Of a stretch of 18,141 bases of DNA, positions 1 through 7,514 are shown piece by piece (positions within the stretch are counted from its first letter, which is position 1; the number at the start of each line of letters is the position of its first letter). The stretch is from UBA1723 sp045642085. Lineage in GTDB: Bacteria > Bacteroidota > Bacteroidia > Bacteroidales > Paludibacteraceae. The stretch is from the NCBI GenBank assembly GCA_045642085.1, contig JAZUIF010000039.1:1-18141 (forward strand), written 5' to 3'. The notes beneath the pieces were generated by a model, which was not told where the DNA came from, did no database searches, and saw nothing but the letters and a program-made list of their open reading frames with translations. The translations under genes and the position numbers were made by a program.

Positions 1-407
1 TCGAAACCACCTGTGTTACGGTACTCGTCGATGATATCAGCAGTTAGCTCGATGTACTTGTGATCAACAAGACCTGAAGGACCACCCAAGAAACCGTAAA
101 GCTTTGCGTTCTTGTTCATTGACTTAAGACCGTCGAACAAACCAGAGATTACGTTGTGTCCACCAGGAGCCTGACCACCTGAAAGGATAACACCTACGTT
201 CATATCCTTCAATGAAAGTGGTGTGTTAGATGCCTCGAATGTAACTACAGGCATACCGTATGTATTAGGGAATAGCTTCTTGATGTCAGCCTGATCTGCT
301 ACAGACTCTGTAGCCTTACCCTCTTTGATAGCTACGTTACCCTTCAAAGCCTTTGGAAGCTTTGGCTGGTATGCAGCTCTTGCGATTTGCAATGCACTCT
401 TTGCCAT
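1..407 (-). CDS. pfp: Pyrophosphate-dependent 6-phosphofructokinase, N-terminal part (cut by window edge)
   Basis: Diphosphate:fructose-6-phosphate 1-phosphotransferase interconverts fructose 6-phosphate and fructose 1,6-bisphosphate with PPi instead of ATP, in cytoplasmic glycolysis/gluconeogenesis. Only the first 135 codons are present; the gene runs off the left end. The start is the ATG at 405-407 on the complementary strand (MAKSALQIAR). A long N-terminal extension precedes the first sugar-phosphate/PPi loop, seen as GGQAPGGHNVI at residues 77-87, followed by GGPSGL at 108-113. This GGQAPGGHN form of the loop is typical of the large (about 550-residue) PPi-PFK clade found in Bacteroidetes, spirochaetes and plants, as opposed to the short ATP-PFK. 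It lies about 30 bp downstream of yebC on the same strand with no terminator visible, so it is probably co-transcribed with pheT-yebC. Family assignment is firm; the full length cannot be checked here. Confidence 0.93.
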   Translation of the reverse strand, partial: MAKSALQIARAAYQPKLPKALKGNVAIKEGKATESVADQADIKKLFPNTYGMPVVTFEASNTPLSLKDMNVGVILSGGQAPGGHNVISGLFDGLKSMNKNAKLYGFLGGPSGLVDHKYIELTADIIDEYRNTGGF

Positions 408-439
408 TGTTTTTCTTATTTAAATGTTATATTATTTTC

Positions 440-1168
440 TTATTCTTCCTCTTCCTTCATGTTGTGGAATACAGCCTGTACGTCCTCATCGTCCTCAAGC
501 TTGTCAAGGATCTTCTGAACCTGCTCACGCTGCTCTGCTGTAACCTCCTTGTAGTCGTTTGGCTGGTACTCGAACTCAACTGACTTGATCTCGAATCCGT
601 TCTCCTCAAGGTATGCCTGGATCTTGCTGTTGCTCTCGAATGGGGCAGAGATGAAGATTGTCTTATCCTCGTCGTCGCGCTCTACCTCCTCTACATCGTA
701 GTCGATCAACTCAAGCTCGAACTCCTCCATGTCAAGACCTTCCTTGTCAGCAACTGTAAACATACACTTGTGTGTGAACATGAATGATAGAGAACCCTGT
801 GTTCCCAACTGTCCACCGTTACGGTTGAAGTAGTTACGTACGTTACCTACTGTACGTGTTGTGTTGTCTGTAGCTGTTGTAACGAAGATAGCGATACCTG
901 CAGGTCCGTATCCTTCGTAGATAACCTCCTTGTAATCAGCAGTATCCTTGTCTGTTGCTCTCTTGATTGCTCTTTCGATGTTGTCCTTTGGCATGTTCTC
1001 AGACTTTGCTGTCTGGATCAATGCACGTAGACGTGGATTACCATCAGGGTCTGAACCTCCTGCTTTTACTGCAATTGTGATTTCCTTACCAATCTTTGTA
1101 AAAGTCTTGGCCATGTGGCCCCATCTCTTAAGCTTTGTGGCTTTGCGGTACTCAAACGCTCTTCCCAT
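440..1168 (-). CDS. yebC: YebC/PmpR family protein (TACO1-like)
   Basis: The 242-residue product is a full-length member of the YebC/PmpR/TACO1 family, described in the literature as DNA-binding regulators and, more recently, as factors that relieve ribosome stalling. The N-terminus shows the family signature: MGRAFEYRK, the WGHMAKTFTKIGKEI stretch at about residues 16-30, then the helical domain (DPDGNPRLRALIQTAKSENMPKDNIERAIKR, about 40-70). The second domain begins around VIYEGYGPAGIAIFV (about 82-96) with TDNTTRTVGNVR and the GGQLGTQGSLSFMF segment. The C-terminus is very acidic (EDDEDVQAVFHNMKEEEE). It sits 19 bp downstream of pheT and 33 bp upstream of pfp on the same strand, implying one transcription unit. 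Which of the two proposed roles applies cannot be read from sequence. Confidence 0.95.
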   Translation of the reverse strand: MGRAFEYRKATKLKRWGHMAKTFTKIGKEITIAVKAGGSDPDGNPRLRALIQTAKSENMPKDNIERAIKRATDKDTADYKEVIYEGYGPAGIAIFVTTATDNTTRTVGNVRNYFNRNGGQLGTQGSLSFMFTHKCMFTVADKEGLDMEEFELELIDYDVEEVERDDEDKTIFISAPFESNSKIQAYLEENGFEIKSVEFEYQPNDYKEVTAEQREQVQKILDKLEDDEDVQAVFHNMKEEEE

Positions 1169-1187
1169 ATTGTTATTTCAATTTATT

Positions 1188-3644
1188 TTATCTAATTTTT
1201 GCCTCTAGTTTTGTCTCGAAATTCTTGATCAACTTGTTCATGATTGCGTCGATCTGTGAATCGGTCAATGTCTTCTCCTCATCCTGTAGAATGAATGACA
1301 CTGCGTATGACTTCTTGCCTAGGTCAAGTGTCTTGCCTTCGTATACGTCGAACAAGTATACTTCCTTAAGCAACTTCTTCTCTGTATCACGCGCGATCTT
1401 CTCAATCTCTGCGAATGTTGTCTTCTTGTCGATTAGAAGTGCCAAGTCTCTCTTAACCTCTGGATATTTTGGAATATCGTGGTATGTCAAACTGTGGTTC
1501 TTCATCTCAACCATCAATGCTGTCCAGTTGACATCTGCATACTCAACCTCTTGTGAGATATCCATCTTTTTGCAGATATCCTTAGATACGATTCCAAGTG
1601 TTGCAAGTACCTTTCCGTTTGGAGTTGTGATCTGCAAACCGTAGCTCAACAAATCATCTGAATACTCAACGACTCTTGTTCTCTCCTGCTTGATGCCAAG
1701 ACGCTTGAAGATATTGTTGACGTATGCGCGTAGTGTGTAGAATGAAGCTTTCTGCTGAGCCTGAACCCAGTTCTGCTCGCTCTTCATACCTGTTAGCCAC
1801 ATACCCAAGTGGTAATCCTCTGAATATGGCTTCAATGGGTTCTCTGCTGTCTGCTGCGCGTTGCCGTTGTAGTAGTAGCAGTTTCCAAACTCGTAGAATG
1901 CCAAGTTAGGGCTTCTACGGTTGATGTTGTAGCTGATATTCTCAAGTCCACCGAATAGCAATGTCTGACGCATGCAGTTCAAATCGTTGCTTAGTGGGTT
2001 CATCAACATGATTCTGTTCTCTCCCTTGAATGTCTCACAGTTGTCGTAGTAAGCCGACTTTGTAAGTGAGTTGTTCAAGATCTCATTGAATCCCATTCCT
2101 GTCAACTGCTCAGAAATCAAATTCTGTAGCTTGTAGCTGTTGACTTTTGGTGAGAATGACAATGATGATTTTACAGACAAGTCTGGAGTGACGTTGTTGT
2201 ATCCATAAATACGTAGGATATCCTCGATCACGTCGCACTCTCTCTGGACATCAGCTCTGTAGTTTGGAACTGATACTGTGAACTCGTCGTCGCTCTCATT
2301 AATTATAGAGATCTGAAGACCTGTCAAGATTGTGCGTACCTCATCCTTTGAAAGCTCCTTACCAATCAATGAATTGATGCGAGAGTAGTGCATATTCACG
2401 ATGAATGGTTTGATCTCCTCTGGATAGATATCTGTGATTTCAGATGATATTTCACCGCCAGCAACCTCCTTGATAAGCATTGCTGCGTATTTTACGATGT
2501 CGATATTGCAAGCTGGATCACATCCTCTCTCGTAGCGGAAAGATGCGTCTGTGTTCAATCCGTGGCGACGTGCAGTCTTACGTACTGAAACTGGGTTGAA
2601 GTATGCACATTCCAAGAATACGCATTTTGTCGACTCAGTGACACCTGAATTCAATCCACCGAACACACCAGCGATACATGAACCACCGTTAGCGTCGCAG
2701 ATCATCAAGTCGTTAGCGTTAAGTGAACGCTCAACACCATCAAGAGTGACAAACTTAGTGCCTTCTGGCAAAGTCTTCACAGAAAGTGCTCCACCAGCGA
2801 TTTTGTCAGCGTCGAAGCAGTGAAGAGGCTGACCCATACCATGTAGGATGAAGTTGGTTACGTCAACTACATTATTAATAGGGTGGAGACCGATTGCCGA
2901 CAACGACTCCTTCAACCAATCTGGAGACTCCTTGACAGTTACATTATTGATAGTGATTCCCGCATAGCGAGGACAAGCTGCAGTGTTCTCTACTGTGACT
3001 TTAACCTCACGGTTGTGATTGTCAACCTTGAAATCAGCAGTAGATGGCTTTGTTAGTTTGTGAGCTGGACCATGGAATGCGAAGTAAGCAGCCAAGTCGC
3101 GAGCCACACCGTAGTGAGAAATCGCATCCGAACGGTTTGGAGTAATATCCACCTCGATGATAGAGTCGCTCTGACCACCGTAGTAATCTTTTGCAAGCAT
3201 GCCGACTTTAGCGTCAGCAGGAAGCTCAATGATACCGTCGTGACTAGTTCCGATACCGATTTCATCAGCGGCACATAGCATACCATAGCTCTCTACGCCA
3301 CGAAGTTTGCCTTTCTTAATTGTGAATGTCTTGTCACCATCAGGCAATTCAGTACCGATAGTAGCGACGATTGTCTTGATTCCAGTGCGGCAGTTAGGCG
3401 CTCCACAAACGATTTGTAGTAATTCAGGCTCGCCAACATTTACCTTAGCCACGTGCAAGTGGTCGGAATTTTCGTGCGCTGCACATTCAACAACTTCACC
3501 GATTTTTAGACCCTCTGATAGTGCAGGTGATGCCGACTCTACAGTGCCGACCTCAAGTCCAATTGATGTAAGAATTTTAGCTATCTCCTCTGGCGACTCA
3601 GTGATATCAATGTATCTTTTGAGCCAATTGTATGATATATTCAT
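1188..3644 (-). CDS. pheT: Phenylalanyl-tRNA synthetase beta subunit
   Basis: Beta subunit of the (alpha-beta)2 enzyme that charges tRNA-Phe with phenylalanine in the cytoplasm; the beta chain carries the editing site and tRNA-binding modules. The product has 818 residues, normal for the bacterial long form. Domain order: N-terminal EMAP-type tRNA-binding OB fold (about 40-155, including LQIVCGAPNCRTG and KKGKLRGVESYGMLC), the B3/B4 editing domain (about 210-370), the B5 DNA-binding-like domain (about 410-485, ending IEDILRIYGYNN), the catalytic-like core (about 495-710), and the ferredoxin-fold anticodon-binding domain (about 725-818, starting YPEVKRDLALLID). The alpha subunit gene pheS is not in this window, so pheS and pheT are unlinked here, which is common in Bacteroidetes. 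A -7-like box (TAACTTTG on the minus strand) lies about 36-43 bp before the start codon; no good -33 box was seen. Confidence 0.97.
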   Translation of the reverse strand: MNISYNWLKRYIDITESPEEIAKILTSIGLEVGTVESASPALSEGLKIGEVVECAAHENSDHLHVAKVNVGEPELLQIVCGAPNCRTGIKTIVATIGTELPDGDKTFTIKKGKLRGVESYGMLCAADEIGIGTSHDGIIELPADAKVGMLAKDYYGGQSDSIIEVDITPNRSDAISHYGVARDLAAYFAFHGPAHKLTKPSTADFKVDNHNREVKVTVENTAACPRYAGITINNVTVKESPDWLKESLSAIGLHPINNVVDVTNFILHGMGQPLHCFDADKIAGGALSVKTLPEGTKFVTLDGVERSLNANDLMICDANGGSCIAGVFGGLNSGVTESTKCVFLECAYFNPVSVRKTARRHGLNTDASFRYERGCDPACNIDIVKYAAMLIKEVAGGEISSEITDIYPEEIKPFIVNMHYSRINSLIGKELSKDEVRTILTGLQISIINESDDEFTVSVPNYRADVQRECDVIEDILRIYGYNNVTPDLSVKSSLSFSPKVNSYKLQNLISEQLTGMGFNEILNNSLTKSAYYDNCETFKGENRIMLMNPLSNDLNCMRQTLLFGGLENISYNINRRSPNLAFYEFGNCYYYNGNAQQTAENPLKPYSEDYHLGMWLTGMKSEQNWVQAQQKASFYTLRAYVNNIFKRLGIKQERTRVVEYSDDLLSYGLQITTPNGKVLATLGIVSKDICKKMDISQEVEYADVNWTALMVEMKNHSLTYHDIPKYPEVKRDLALLIDKKTTFAEIEKIARDTEKKLLKEVYLFDVYEGKTLDLGKKSYAVSFILQDEEKTLTDSQIDAIMNKLIKNFETKLEAKIR

Positions 3645-3679
3645 ATTAAATATGTTATCACTTTATCAAAAACTACCTA

Positions 3680-3687
3680 CAAAGTTA
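3680..3687 (-). promoter_or_regulatory. Possible promoter -7 box for pheT-yebC-pfp
   Basis: On the minus strand this reads TAACTTTG, matching the Bacteroidetes -7 consensus TAnnTTTG, about 36 bp upstream of the pheT ATG. No TTTG/TTG at the usual 19-21 bp upstream distance was found, so only half of the promoter is supported. Confidence 0.35.
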
Positions 3688-3757
3688 TAAATAAATTTCT
3701 TTTCTGCCATATAAATAGAGTCAAAACATATTTTTGTGGTTATTTTTTCGTTATATA

Positions 3758-3788
3758 TTTGAAATGTCTCTTATTTTTTATACTTTCG
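3758..3788 (+). promoter_or_regulatory. Bacteroidetes-type promoter for the TPR gene
   Basis: TTTG at 3758-3761 is separated by 19 bp from TACTTTCG at 3781-3788, one mismatch from the -7 consensus TAnnTTTG. The predicted transcript starts near 3794, giving a leader of about 30 nt before the ATG at 3826. It probably drives the TPR gene and, with readthrough of the hairpin at 4583, ribH and the genes after it. Confidence 0.6.
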
Positions 3789-3825
3789 CACAGGTTTTTG
3801 AAAATTGAAGTAATTAGAAACAGAA

Positions 3826-4563
3826 ATGTCAGATAAAGATTTGGAAAGAGCTCAGGCTCAGGAGGCAAAAGAGAGAGAGCAGCAGGAGCAACAGCAGGCT
3901 GCTGAGTTCAATGAGTCAATGGACAAGGTAGAGAATGCCTTGGCAAGTTCAGAGGCTTTCATTGAGAATAATAAAAATACTTTGTTGATTGTGATTGGTG
4001 TTGTTGTCGCAATTGTTGCATTGGGCATCTGGTTGTACAATAGCCATATTGAGACAAAGAAAGAGGCAAATGATTCGATTTACAAGGCACAGTCTTGGTT
4101 TGAGCGTGATTCATTCCAGTTGGCTTTGACAGGAAATGATGATTTCATGGGCTTTGAGGAGGTCGCTGACAAGTATTCAAACACACCTGCAGGAAATCTT
4201 GCTTGTGCTTATGCTGGTGTATGCTACAAGAATCTTGGAAAGAATGACGAGGCTCTTTCATATTTGAAGAAATTCTCAGCTGGAGATAACTTGGTTTCCC
4301 CTGCAATCTACGGAGCTATCGGAGATTGTTACTTTGAGTCTAACAATGTGAAGGAAGCTGAATCATATTATAATAAGGCAATCAACGCACAGAATAATTT
4401 GATCGCTCCTATTTATATGTATCGTCTATCGTTGCTTCTATTCAACAATGGAGATGCTGAAAAGGCTGCATCTTTAATGAAGAAGTTGAAGGAGGAGTAT
4501 CCTCAGAGTAAAGAGGCTCAGGACGCTGACAAATACATTGAGTATTTCCAGACAAAGAAATAA
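3826..4563 (+). CDS. Membrane-anchored tetratricopeptide-repeat protein
   Basis: The 245-residue product has three visible parts. First, a highly charged, glutamine/glutamate-rich N-terminus (about 1-50, including QQEQQQAAE), likely coiled or disordered and cytoplasmic. Second, one transmembrane helix at about 52-71 (TLLIVIGVVVAIVALGIWLY). Third, TPR-type helix pairs from about 122 to 227 (AYAGVCYKNLGKNDEALSYL; YGAIGDCYFESNNVKEAESY; RLSLLLFNNGDAEKAASLM). The architecture resembles YfgM/BamD-like accessory TPR proteins with an N-terminal signal anchor and repeats outside the membrane, suggesting a scaffold or chaperone role in the envelope. That is inference from architecture. It is followed by a terminator-like hairpin and then ribH, an order I associate with Bacteroidales. 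Confidence 0.88.
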   Translation: MSDKDLERAQAQEAKEREQQEQQQAAEFNESMDKVENALASSEAFIENNKNTLLIVIGVVVAIVALGIWLYNSHIETKKEANDSIYKAQSWFERDSFQLALTGNDDFMGFEEVADKYSNTPAGNLACAYAGVCYKNLGKNDEALSYLKKFSAGDNLVSPAIYGAIGDCYFESNNVKEAESYYNKAINAQNNLIAPIYMYRLSLLLFNNGDAEKAASLMKKLKEEYPQSKEAQDADKYIEYFQTKK

Positions 4564-4582
4564 TTTTTGAATTTTTGATTAT

Positions 4583-4620
4583 AGCCTCCTTTTGTGTCAA
4601 ACATTAGGAGGCTTTAAAAT
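4583..4620 (+). terminator. Hairpin terminator between TPR gene and ribH
   Basis: An 8-bp perfect stem (AGCCTCCT at 4583-4590 pairing with AGGAGGCT at 4606-4613, 15-nt loop) is followed by TTTAAAATTTTTT. It starts 19 bp after the TPR stop and ends about 20 bp before the ribH ATG, so it may end the TPR transcript or lower readthrough into ribH. Confidence 0.65.
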
Positions 4621-4632
4621 TTTTTATAGAAT

Positions 4633-5139
4633 ATGTCTACTTCTAATTTATCCGCTTACGATGTAAATAAGGTTCCTCACGCAGGAGGTATGAAATTTGA
4701 TATTATTGTTTCAGATTGGAATTCTGATGTCACATTTGCTCTATGTGAAGGTGCTATTGAGACATTGAAAAAACATGGCGCATTCGACAAGGATATCAGA
4801 GTTTTCCATGTTCCTGGCAGTTTTGAACTTGTTTATGCTGCTAAGAAGAGCTGCCAGTGTAAGGAAGTGGACGCGGTTATCGTTTTAGGATGTGTTGTTC
4901 GTGGAGGTACTCCTCATTTCGACTATGTATGCCAGGGTACTACAAATGGTATCGCAGCGTTGAATGCTGAAGGTACAAAACCAGTTATCTTTGGTTTGCT
5001 TACAACTGATAATATGCAGCAGGCTGTCGACCGTGCTGGTGGATCGCTTGGTAATAAAGGTGTTGAGTGTGCCCAGACTGCAATTCGTATGGTTGGCTTC
5101 ACTTGTGATATCGACGAGAATGCATATGTTGCATTTTAA
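4633..5139 (+). CDS. ribH: 6,7-dimethyl-8-ribityllumazine synthase
   Basis: Lumazine synthase condenses 5-amino-6-ribitylamino-uracil with 3,4-dihydroxy-2-butanone 4-phosphate, the penultimate step of riboflavin synthesis, usually as a 60-subunit or pentameric cytoplasmic assembly. The 168-residue product is full length. Visible motifs are VPGSFEL (60-66), the phosphate- and substrate-binding segment GCVVRGGTPHFDYV (86-99) with the likely catalytic histidine H95, GLLTTDNMQQA (121-131), and RAGGSLGNKG (134-143) including the conserved R134. No FMN riboswitch is visible in the 69-bp upstream gap and no other rib genes are nearby. A hairpin ends about 20 bp before the start codon. Confidence 0.96.
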   Translation: MSTSNLSAYDVNKVPHAGGMKFDIIVSDWNSDVTFALCEGAIETLKKHGAFDKDIRVFHVPGSFELVYAAKKSCQCKEVDAVIVLGCVVRGGTPHFDYVCQGTTNGIAALNAEGTKPVIFGLLTTDNMQQAVDRAGGSLGNKGVECAQTAIRMVGFTCDIDENAYVAF

Positions 5140-5172
5140 GTTGAATCAAGATAGACTATGTGAATTTATATA

Positions 5173-5766
5173 ATGGAGACGATTCTAAAGGTATTAAGAG
5201 GCGGTGATGAAGACAAGAATGAAAAGTCATTCAGGATTTTGACATTCTTGTTGATCCAGTTTTTGCTTGTTTCTGTAAATCTAGTCTTTGGTTTTGTTAC
5301 CGATTCTATGTCTATCACAGCTTGTGTCGGTTATCATCTTGCAGTGATATTTCTTTTGGGAGACGATGTGGCTAAAGTCGCTTTTCCAAATGTTAAAGCA
5401 GCAAAAATCGGTCGAGTCGCTGTTTTGATTTTTGATTCCATCATGACGTTGGGATTCTCCGTTATTATCATAAATGAATTTTTTACCAGACTTGATTCAC
5501 CGATATTCTTCTCCGACGCTTCTGTTTGGGCAATGATAGCGGCAACGATGATATCTACGATTTTGAGTATCATATATGTGTCTCAACGTTCTAAAAGGAT
5601 AAAAGAGATGTTTGTGCCTGCTGTAGTGTTTGTTACAATGCTACTGCTGAAAATTTTTGATTTTCAACAACTTGATTCGTATGTCGGGTTGTGGGTGTCG
5701 GTATTTGTGATATATTTGGCGGTAAAAATGATAATAAGAGCATGGCGTCAACGGAAGAATTTCTAA
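5173..5766 (+). CDS. Six-helix membrane protein resembling a CDF-transporter membrane domain without metal ligands
   Basis: The 197-residue product has about six hydrophobic helices (roughly 22-42, 46-63, 82-103, 118-137, 147-163, 169-188) and a basic C-terminus. Several stretches read like cation diffusion facilitator (CDF) helices: SMSITACVGYHLAV against TM2; VAVLIFDSIMTLGFSVIIINEF then LDSP against TM3 and its trailing loop; LDSYVGLWVSVFVIYLAVKM against TM6. By hand alignment with YiiP-type proteins, the (D/H)xxxD metal ligands of TM2 and TM5 and the histidine-rich TM2-TM3 loop are absent, and there is no cytoplasmic C-terminal domain. A normal metal exporter is therefore doubtful. It overlaps the following Fur-family gene by 25 bp, which fits a link to metal homeostasis or metal sensing. 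The CDF relation is inference from pattern; a generic membrane protein is the alternative. Confidence 0.75.
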   Translation: METILKVLRGGDEDKNEKSFRILTFLLIQFLLVSVNLVFGFVTDSMSITACVGYHLAVIFLLGDDVAKVAFPNVKAAKIGRVAVLIFDSIMTLGFSVIIINEFFTRLDSPIFFSDASVWAMIAATMISTILSIIYVSQRSKRIKEMFVPAVVFVTMLLLKIFDFQQLDSYVGLWVSVFVIYLAVKMIIRAWRQRKNF

Positions 5767-6170
5767 AGGAGTCTGGCATACGAGCAACGTCGACCAGAGT
5801 GATGATTTGGGAGAAGATAAATGAAGTGCCATTTGCTTTTTCGCTTACTGATATTGAAGATTTGATTCCCGATATCGACAGGTCGACAATATTCCGCACA
5901 TTAGTGGCGTTTGAAGAGCATCATCTTCTTCATACGATAGATGATGGAAGTGGAGCTCAGAAATATTGTGTCGCTAAATCCGAAGAGGAGCAGCATGTGC
6001 ATATCACATGTAATATATGTCATCACACGTATTGCTGCAAATCATTATTGGTGCCAAAAGTGGAGGTTCCTGAAGGATTCCAGGTGATAGAGACGAGTTA
6101 TGTGATTAAAGGTATTTGTAAAGAGTGCAGCAAAAAGATTTCGAAATATGGCTTTGATGGATGTCAATGA
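5742..6170 (+). CDS. Fur-family transcriptional regulator
   Basis: The 142-residue product is a Fur-superfamily metalloregulator (Fur, Zur, PerR or related). Residues about 1-80 form the winged helix, with the recognition region around PDIDRSTIFRTLVAFEEHHLL (43-63). Residues 81-142 form the dimerisation and metal domain, with HVHITC at 85-90 and two CxxC pairs, CNIC at 90-93 and CKEC at 126-129, the usual structural zinc site. The start was set at the ATG at 5742, because an upstream in-frame ATG at 5691 would add 17 residues not typical of the family and deepen the overlap with the preceding membrane gene. It overlaps that gene by 25 bp and the next gene by up to 23 bp, so all three are likely translationally coupled. 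The metal sensed cannot be deduced safely; the neighbours (CDF-like and TRIC-like) point to cation homeostasis. Confidence 0.9.
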   Translation: MASTEEFLKESGIRATSTRVMIWEKINEVPFAFSLTDIEDLIPDIDRSTIFRTLVAFEEHHLLHTIDDGSGAQKYCVAKSEEEQHVHITCNICHHTYCCKSLLVPKVEVPEGFQVIETSYVIKGICKECSKKISKYGFDGCQ

Positions 6171-6774
6171 TATGATTGAGATTATCGATGCGATTGGAGC
6201 TTTTGTCTTTGCGATCAGTGGAATACGAATGGCTGCAAACAAAGGTTTTGATCTATTCGGTGCCTTTGTAGTCGGATTTGCAACTGCTATTGGAGGAGGA
6301 ACACTTCGTGATCTGTTGCTTGGAGTGACTCCGGTATGGATGACAAATTCGCTATATGTCAAGATGACCATTTTAGCTTTGTTGTTCGTAGTCGTTTTCC
6401 GAAAACGACTGATCCATATGAATGTTACCTTTTTCATTTTTGACACGTTCGGTCTAGCCTTATATACAGTTGTAGGAATAGAGAAGACGTTGGCCTATGA
6501 TTTCCCTTGGTGGGTGCCAATTGCGATGGGCACAATGGGAGGAGCCGCGGGTGGAATAATCAGAGATGTCCTTTTGGCAGAAGTCCCATTGATTTTTAAG
6601 AAGGAAATCTATGCGACAGCTTGCATTTTAGGAGGAGTTATATTCTTTATTTGCGACTCTCTAGGAGCTAATCAGTTGCTTTCCGGATTGGTGTGTGCTG
6701 CTGTGGTTGTGATAAGCAGAGTGTTGGCTGTCAGATACGGAATATCCATTCCTAAATTAAAAAAAGAAGAATAG
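6148..6774 (+). CDS. TRIC/UPF0126 (YicG-type) trimeric cation-channel family membrane protein
   Basis: The 208-residue, seven-helix inner-membrane protein has the two internally repeated glycine-rich signatures of UPF0126/bacterial TRIC proteins: GGGTLRDLLLG at about 49-59 and GGAAGGIIRDVLLAEVP at about 131-147. Structurally characterised bacterial members form trimeric K+-permeable channels, but the natural substrate of most homologues, including YicG, is not settled. In-frame ATGs occur at 6148, 6157 and 6172. The first two lie inside the end of the Fur-family gene (stop at 6168-6170), so the overlap is 23 or 14 bp; I kept the longest form. Overlap with the Fur-family gene suggests co-expression. 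Confidence 0.9.
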   Translation: MALMDVNDMIEIIDAIGAFVFAISGIRMAANKGFDLFGAFVVGFATAIGGGTLRDLLLGVTPVWMTNSLYVKMTILALLFVVVFRKRLIHMNVTFFIFDTFGLALYTVVGIEKTLAYDFPWWVPIAMGTMGGAAGGIIRDVLLAEVPLIFKKEIYATACILGGVIFFICDSLGANQLLSGLVCAAVVVISRVLAVRYGISIPKLKKEE

Positions 6775-6926
6775 GGTAGACTTGTCACTCATGTTTGCTC
6801 AGTTGCTTTAAGTGAAGGTAAATTCGTAAAATTGCGGCTTTAAGCGTAAAATGTATGCTGTACGGCATAGGAATCGACGGAATGATGAAAAATATTGAAA
6901 AAAAATGATATTTATTAGACAAATGC

Positions 6927-6957
6927 TTTGCTTTGGACGATAAATGTTATATATTTG
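6927..6957 (+). promoter_or_regulatory. Bacteroidetes-type promoter for the small secreted-protein gene
   Basis: TTTG at 6927-6930, a 19-bp spacer, then TATATTTG at 6950-6957, a full match to TAnnTTTG. The predicted start near 6964 lies downstream of a possible ATG at 6933, so the true start codon of the next gene should be 6987. Confidence 0.7.
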
Positions 6958-6986
6958 TAGAAAAGAACGAAAACTACAAGATAGCA

Positions 6987-7397
6987 ATGAAGAGTCTTTT
7001 TACATACCTTATTGCGTTATTCTCTTTGCTAATGTTCTCAATGGAGACTCAGGCACAGGAGATTAACTTCAGAGCATTCAAGAGTTCCGCAGGAGTCGGA
7101 GCGAAAAATGTTCCTGATGTATATGCATGGGGTCCATGGATAGGAAGCAACACTGCTATTACAGTCAATATGACGAAGAATGTAGTTAGCGTTGGAGATG
7201 CAACTTATGAAATCATTGAAAAACCTAAGCATTGGGTTGTAAAGAAAGATTTCAAGTATTGTACTTTTGAGTGTGCAACTCCAAGTTTTGACAAAGCTAA
7301 TATTAAACTTTATCAGTACGATAGAGGAGAATATAGAATCTATGTGAACGAAGAGAAGAAAGCTACAAGATATGTAGTAAAATATCTTGATATCTAA
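6987..7397 (+). CDS. Small secreted protein of unknown function
   Basis: I do not recognise the family. The 136-residue product begins with a clear signal peptide (MKSLFTYLIALFSLLMFS, then METQAQ) with probable cleavage after AQA or QAQ around residue 23. The mature part of about 113 residues is rich in lysine, tyrosine and beta-type segments (ITVNMTKNVVSVGD; YRIYVNEEKKATRYVVKYL), and has two cysteines close together (YCTFECATP) that could form a disulfide. This suggests a small beta-rich periplasmic or exported protein. The start is the ATG at 6987, not 6933, because the promoter -7 box at 6950-6957 would lie inside the longer reading. The gene is monocistronic: own promoter upstream, hairpin terminator at 7450-7482 downstream, which is also where the first copy of the CCAAGGCGTT repeat lies. 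Confidence 0.75.
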   Translation: MKSLFTYLIALFSLLMFSMETQAQEINFRAFKSSAGVGAKNVPDVYAWGPWIGSNTAITVNMTKNVVSVGDATYEIIEKPKHWVVKKDFKYCTFECATPSFDKANIKLYQYDRGEYRIYVNEEKKATRYVVKYLDI

Positions 7398-7424
7398 GGT
7401 TCACATTTGAAAGAGAAACATAAA

Positions 7425-7457
7425 TTTTTCGCATTAATTATTTTTTTCCAAGGCGTT
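7425..7457 (+). repeat. Copy A of the CCAAGGCGTT repeat
   Basis: One of three same-orientation copies in the window. It begins TTTTTCGC and ends TTCCAAGGCGTT, with an A/T-rich middle (ATTAATTATTTTTT). It lies 27 bp after the stop of the secreted-protein gene, and its last 8 bases form the left arm of that gene's terminator hairpin. Confidence 0.75.
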
Positions 7458-7488
7458 GAGTATGTGATATATTCGACGTCTTTTTTTT
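7450..7488 (+). terminator. Rho-independent terminator after the secreted-protein gene
   Basis: Stem AAGGCGTTGA (7450-7459) with TCGACGTCTT (7473-7482), 10 bp including two G-U pairs, followed by T8 at 7481-7488 (the first two T bases are in the stem). Confidence 0.7.
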
Positions 7489-7514
7489 ATGATTTTGATG
7501 TAATTATATAACTT

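Noticed and set aside
1135..3690. Long plus-strand frames opposite pheT and yebC
   Set aside because: They lie antisense to well-conserved genes, show no family pattern, and follow from the codon bias of the minus-strand genes.
4564..4632. FMN riboswitch upstream of ribH
   Set aside because: The gap is only 69 bp, too short for the six-helix FMN aptamer, and it is largely taken up by a simple terminator hairpin.
6933..6986. Longer N-terminus of the small secreted protein starting at ATG 6933
   Set aside because: The promoter -7 box (6950-6957) falls inside this stretch, and the longer form would place 18 polar residues before the signal peptide.
7425..7460. Integron attC-like end (GGCGTTGAGT reads as GTTRRRY)
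   Set aside because: Only copy A fits the core; copies B (GTTGGCC) and C (GTTCAGT) do not. No complementary RYYYAAC arm lies upstream, and there is no integrase in the window.
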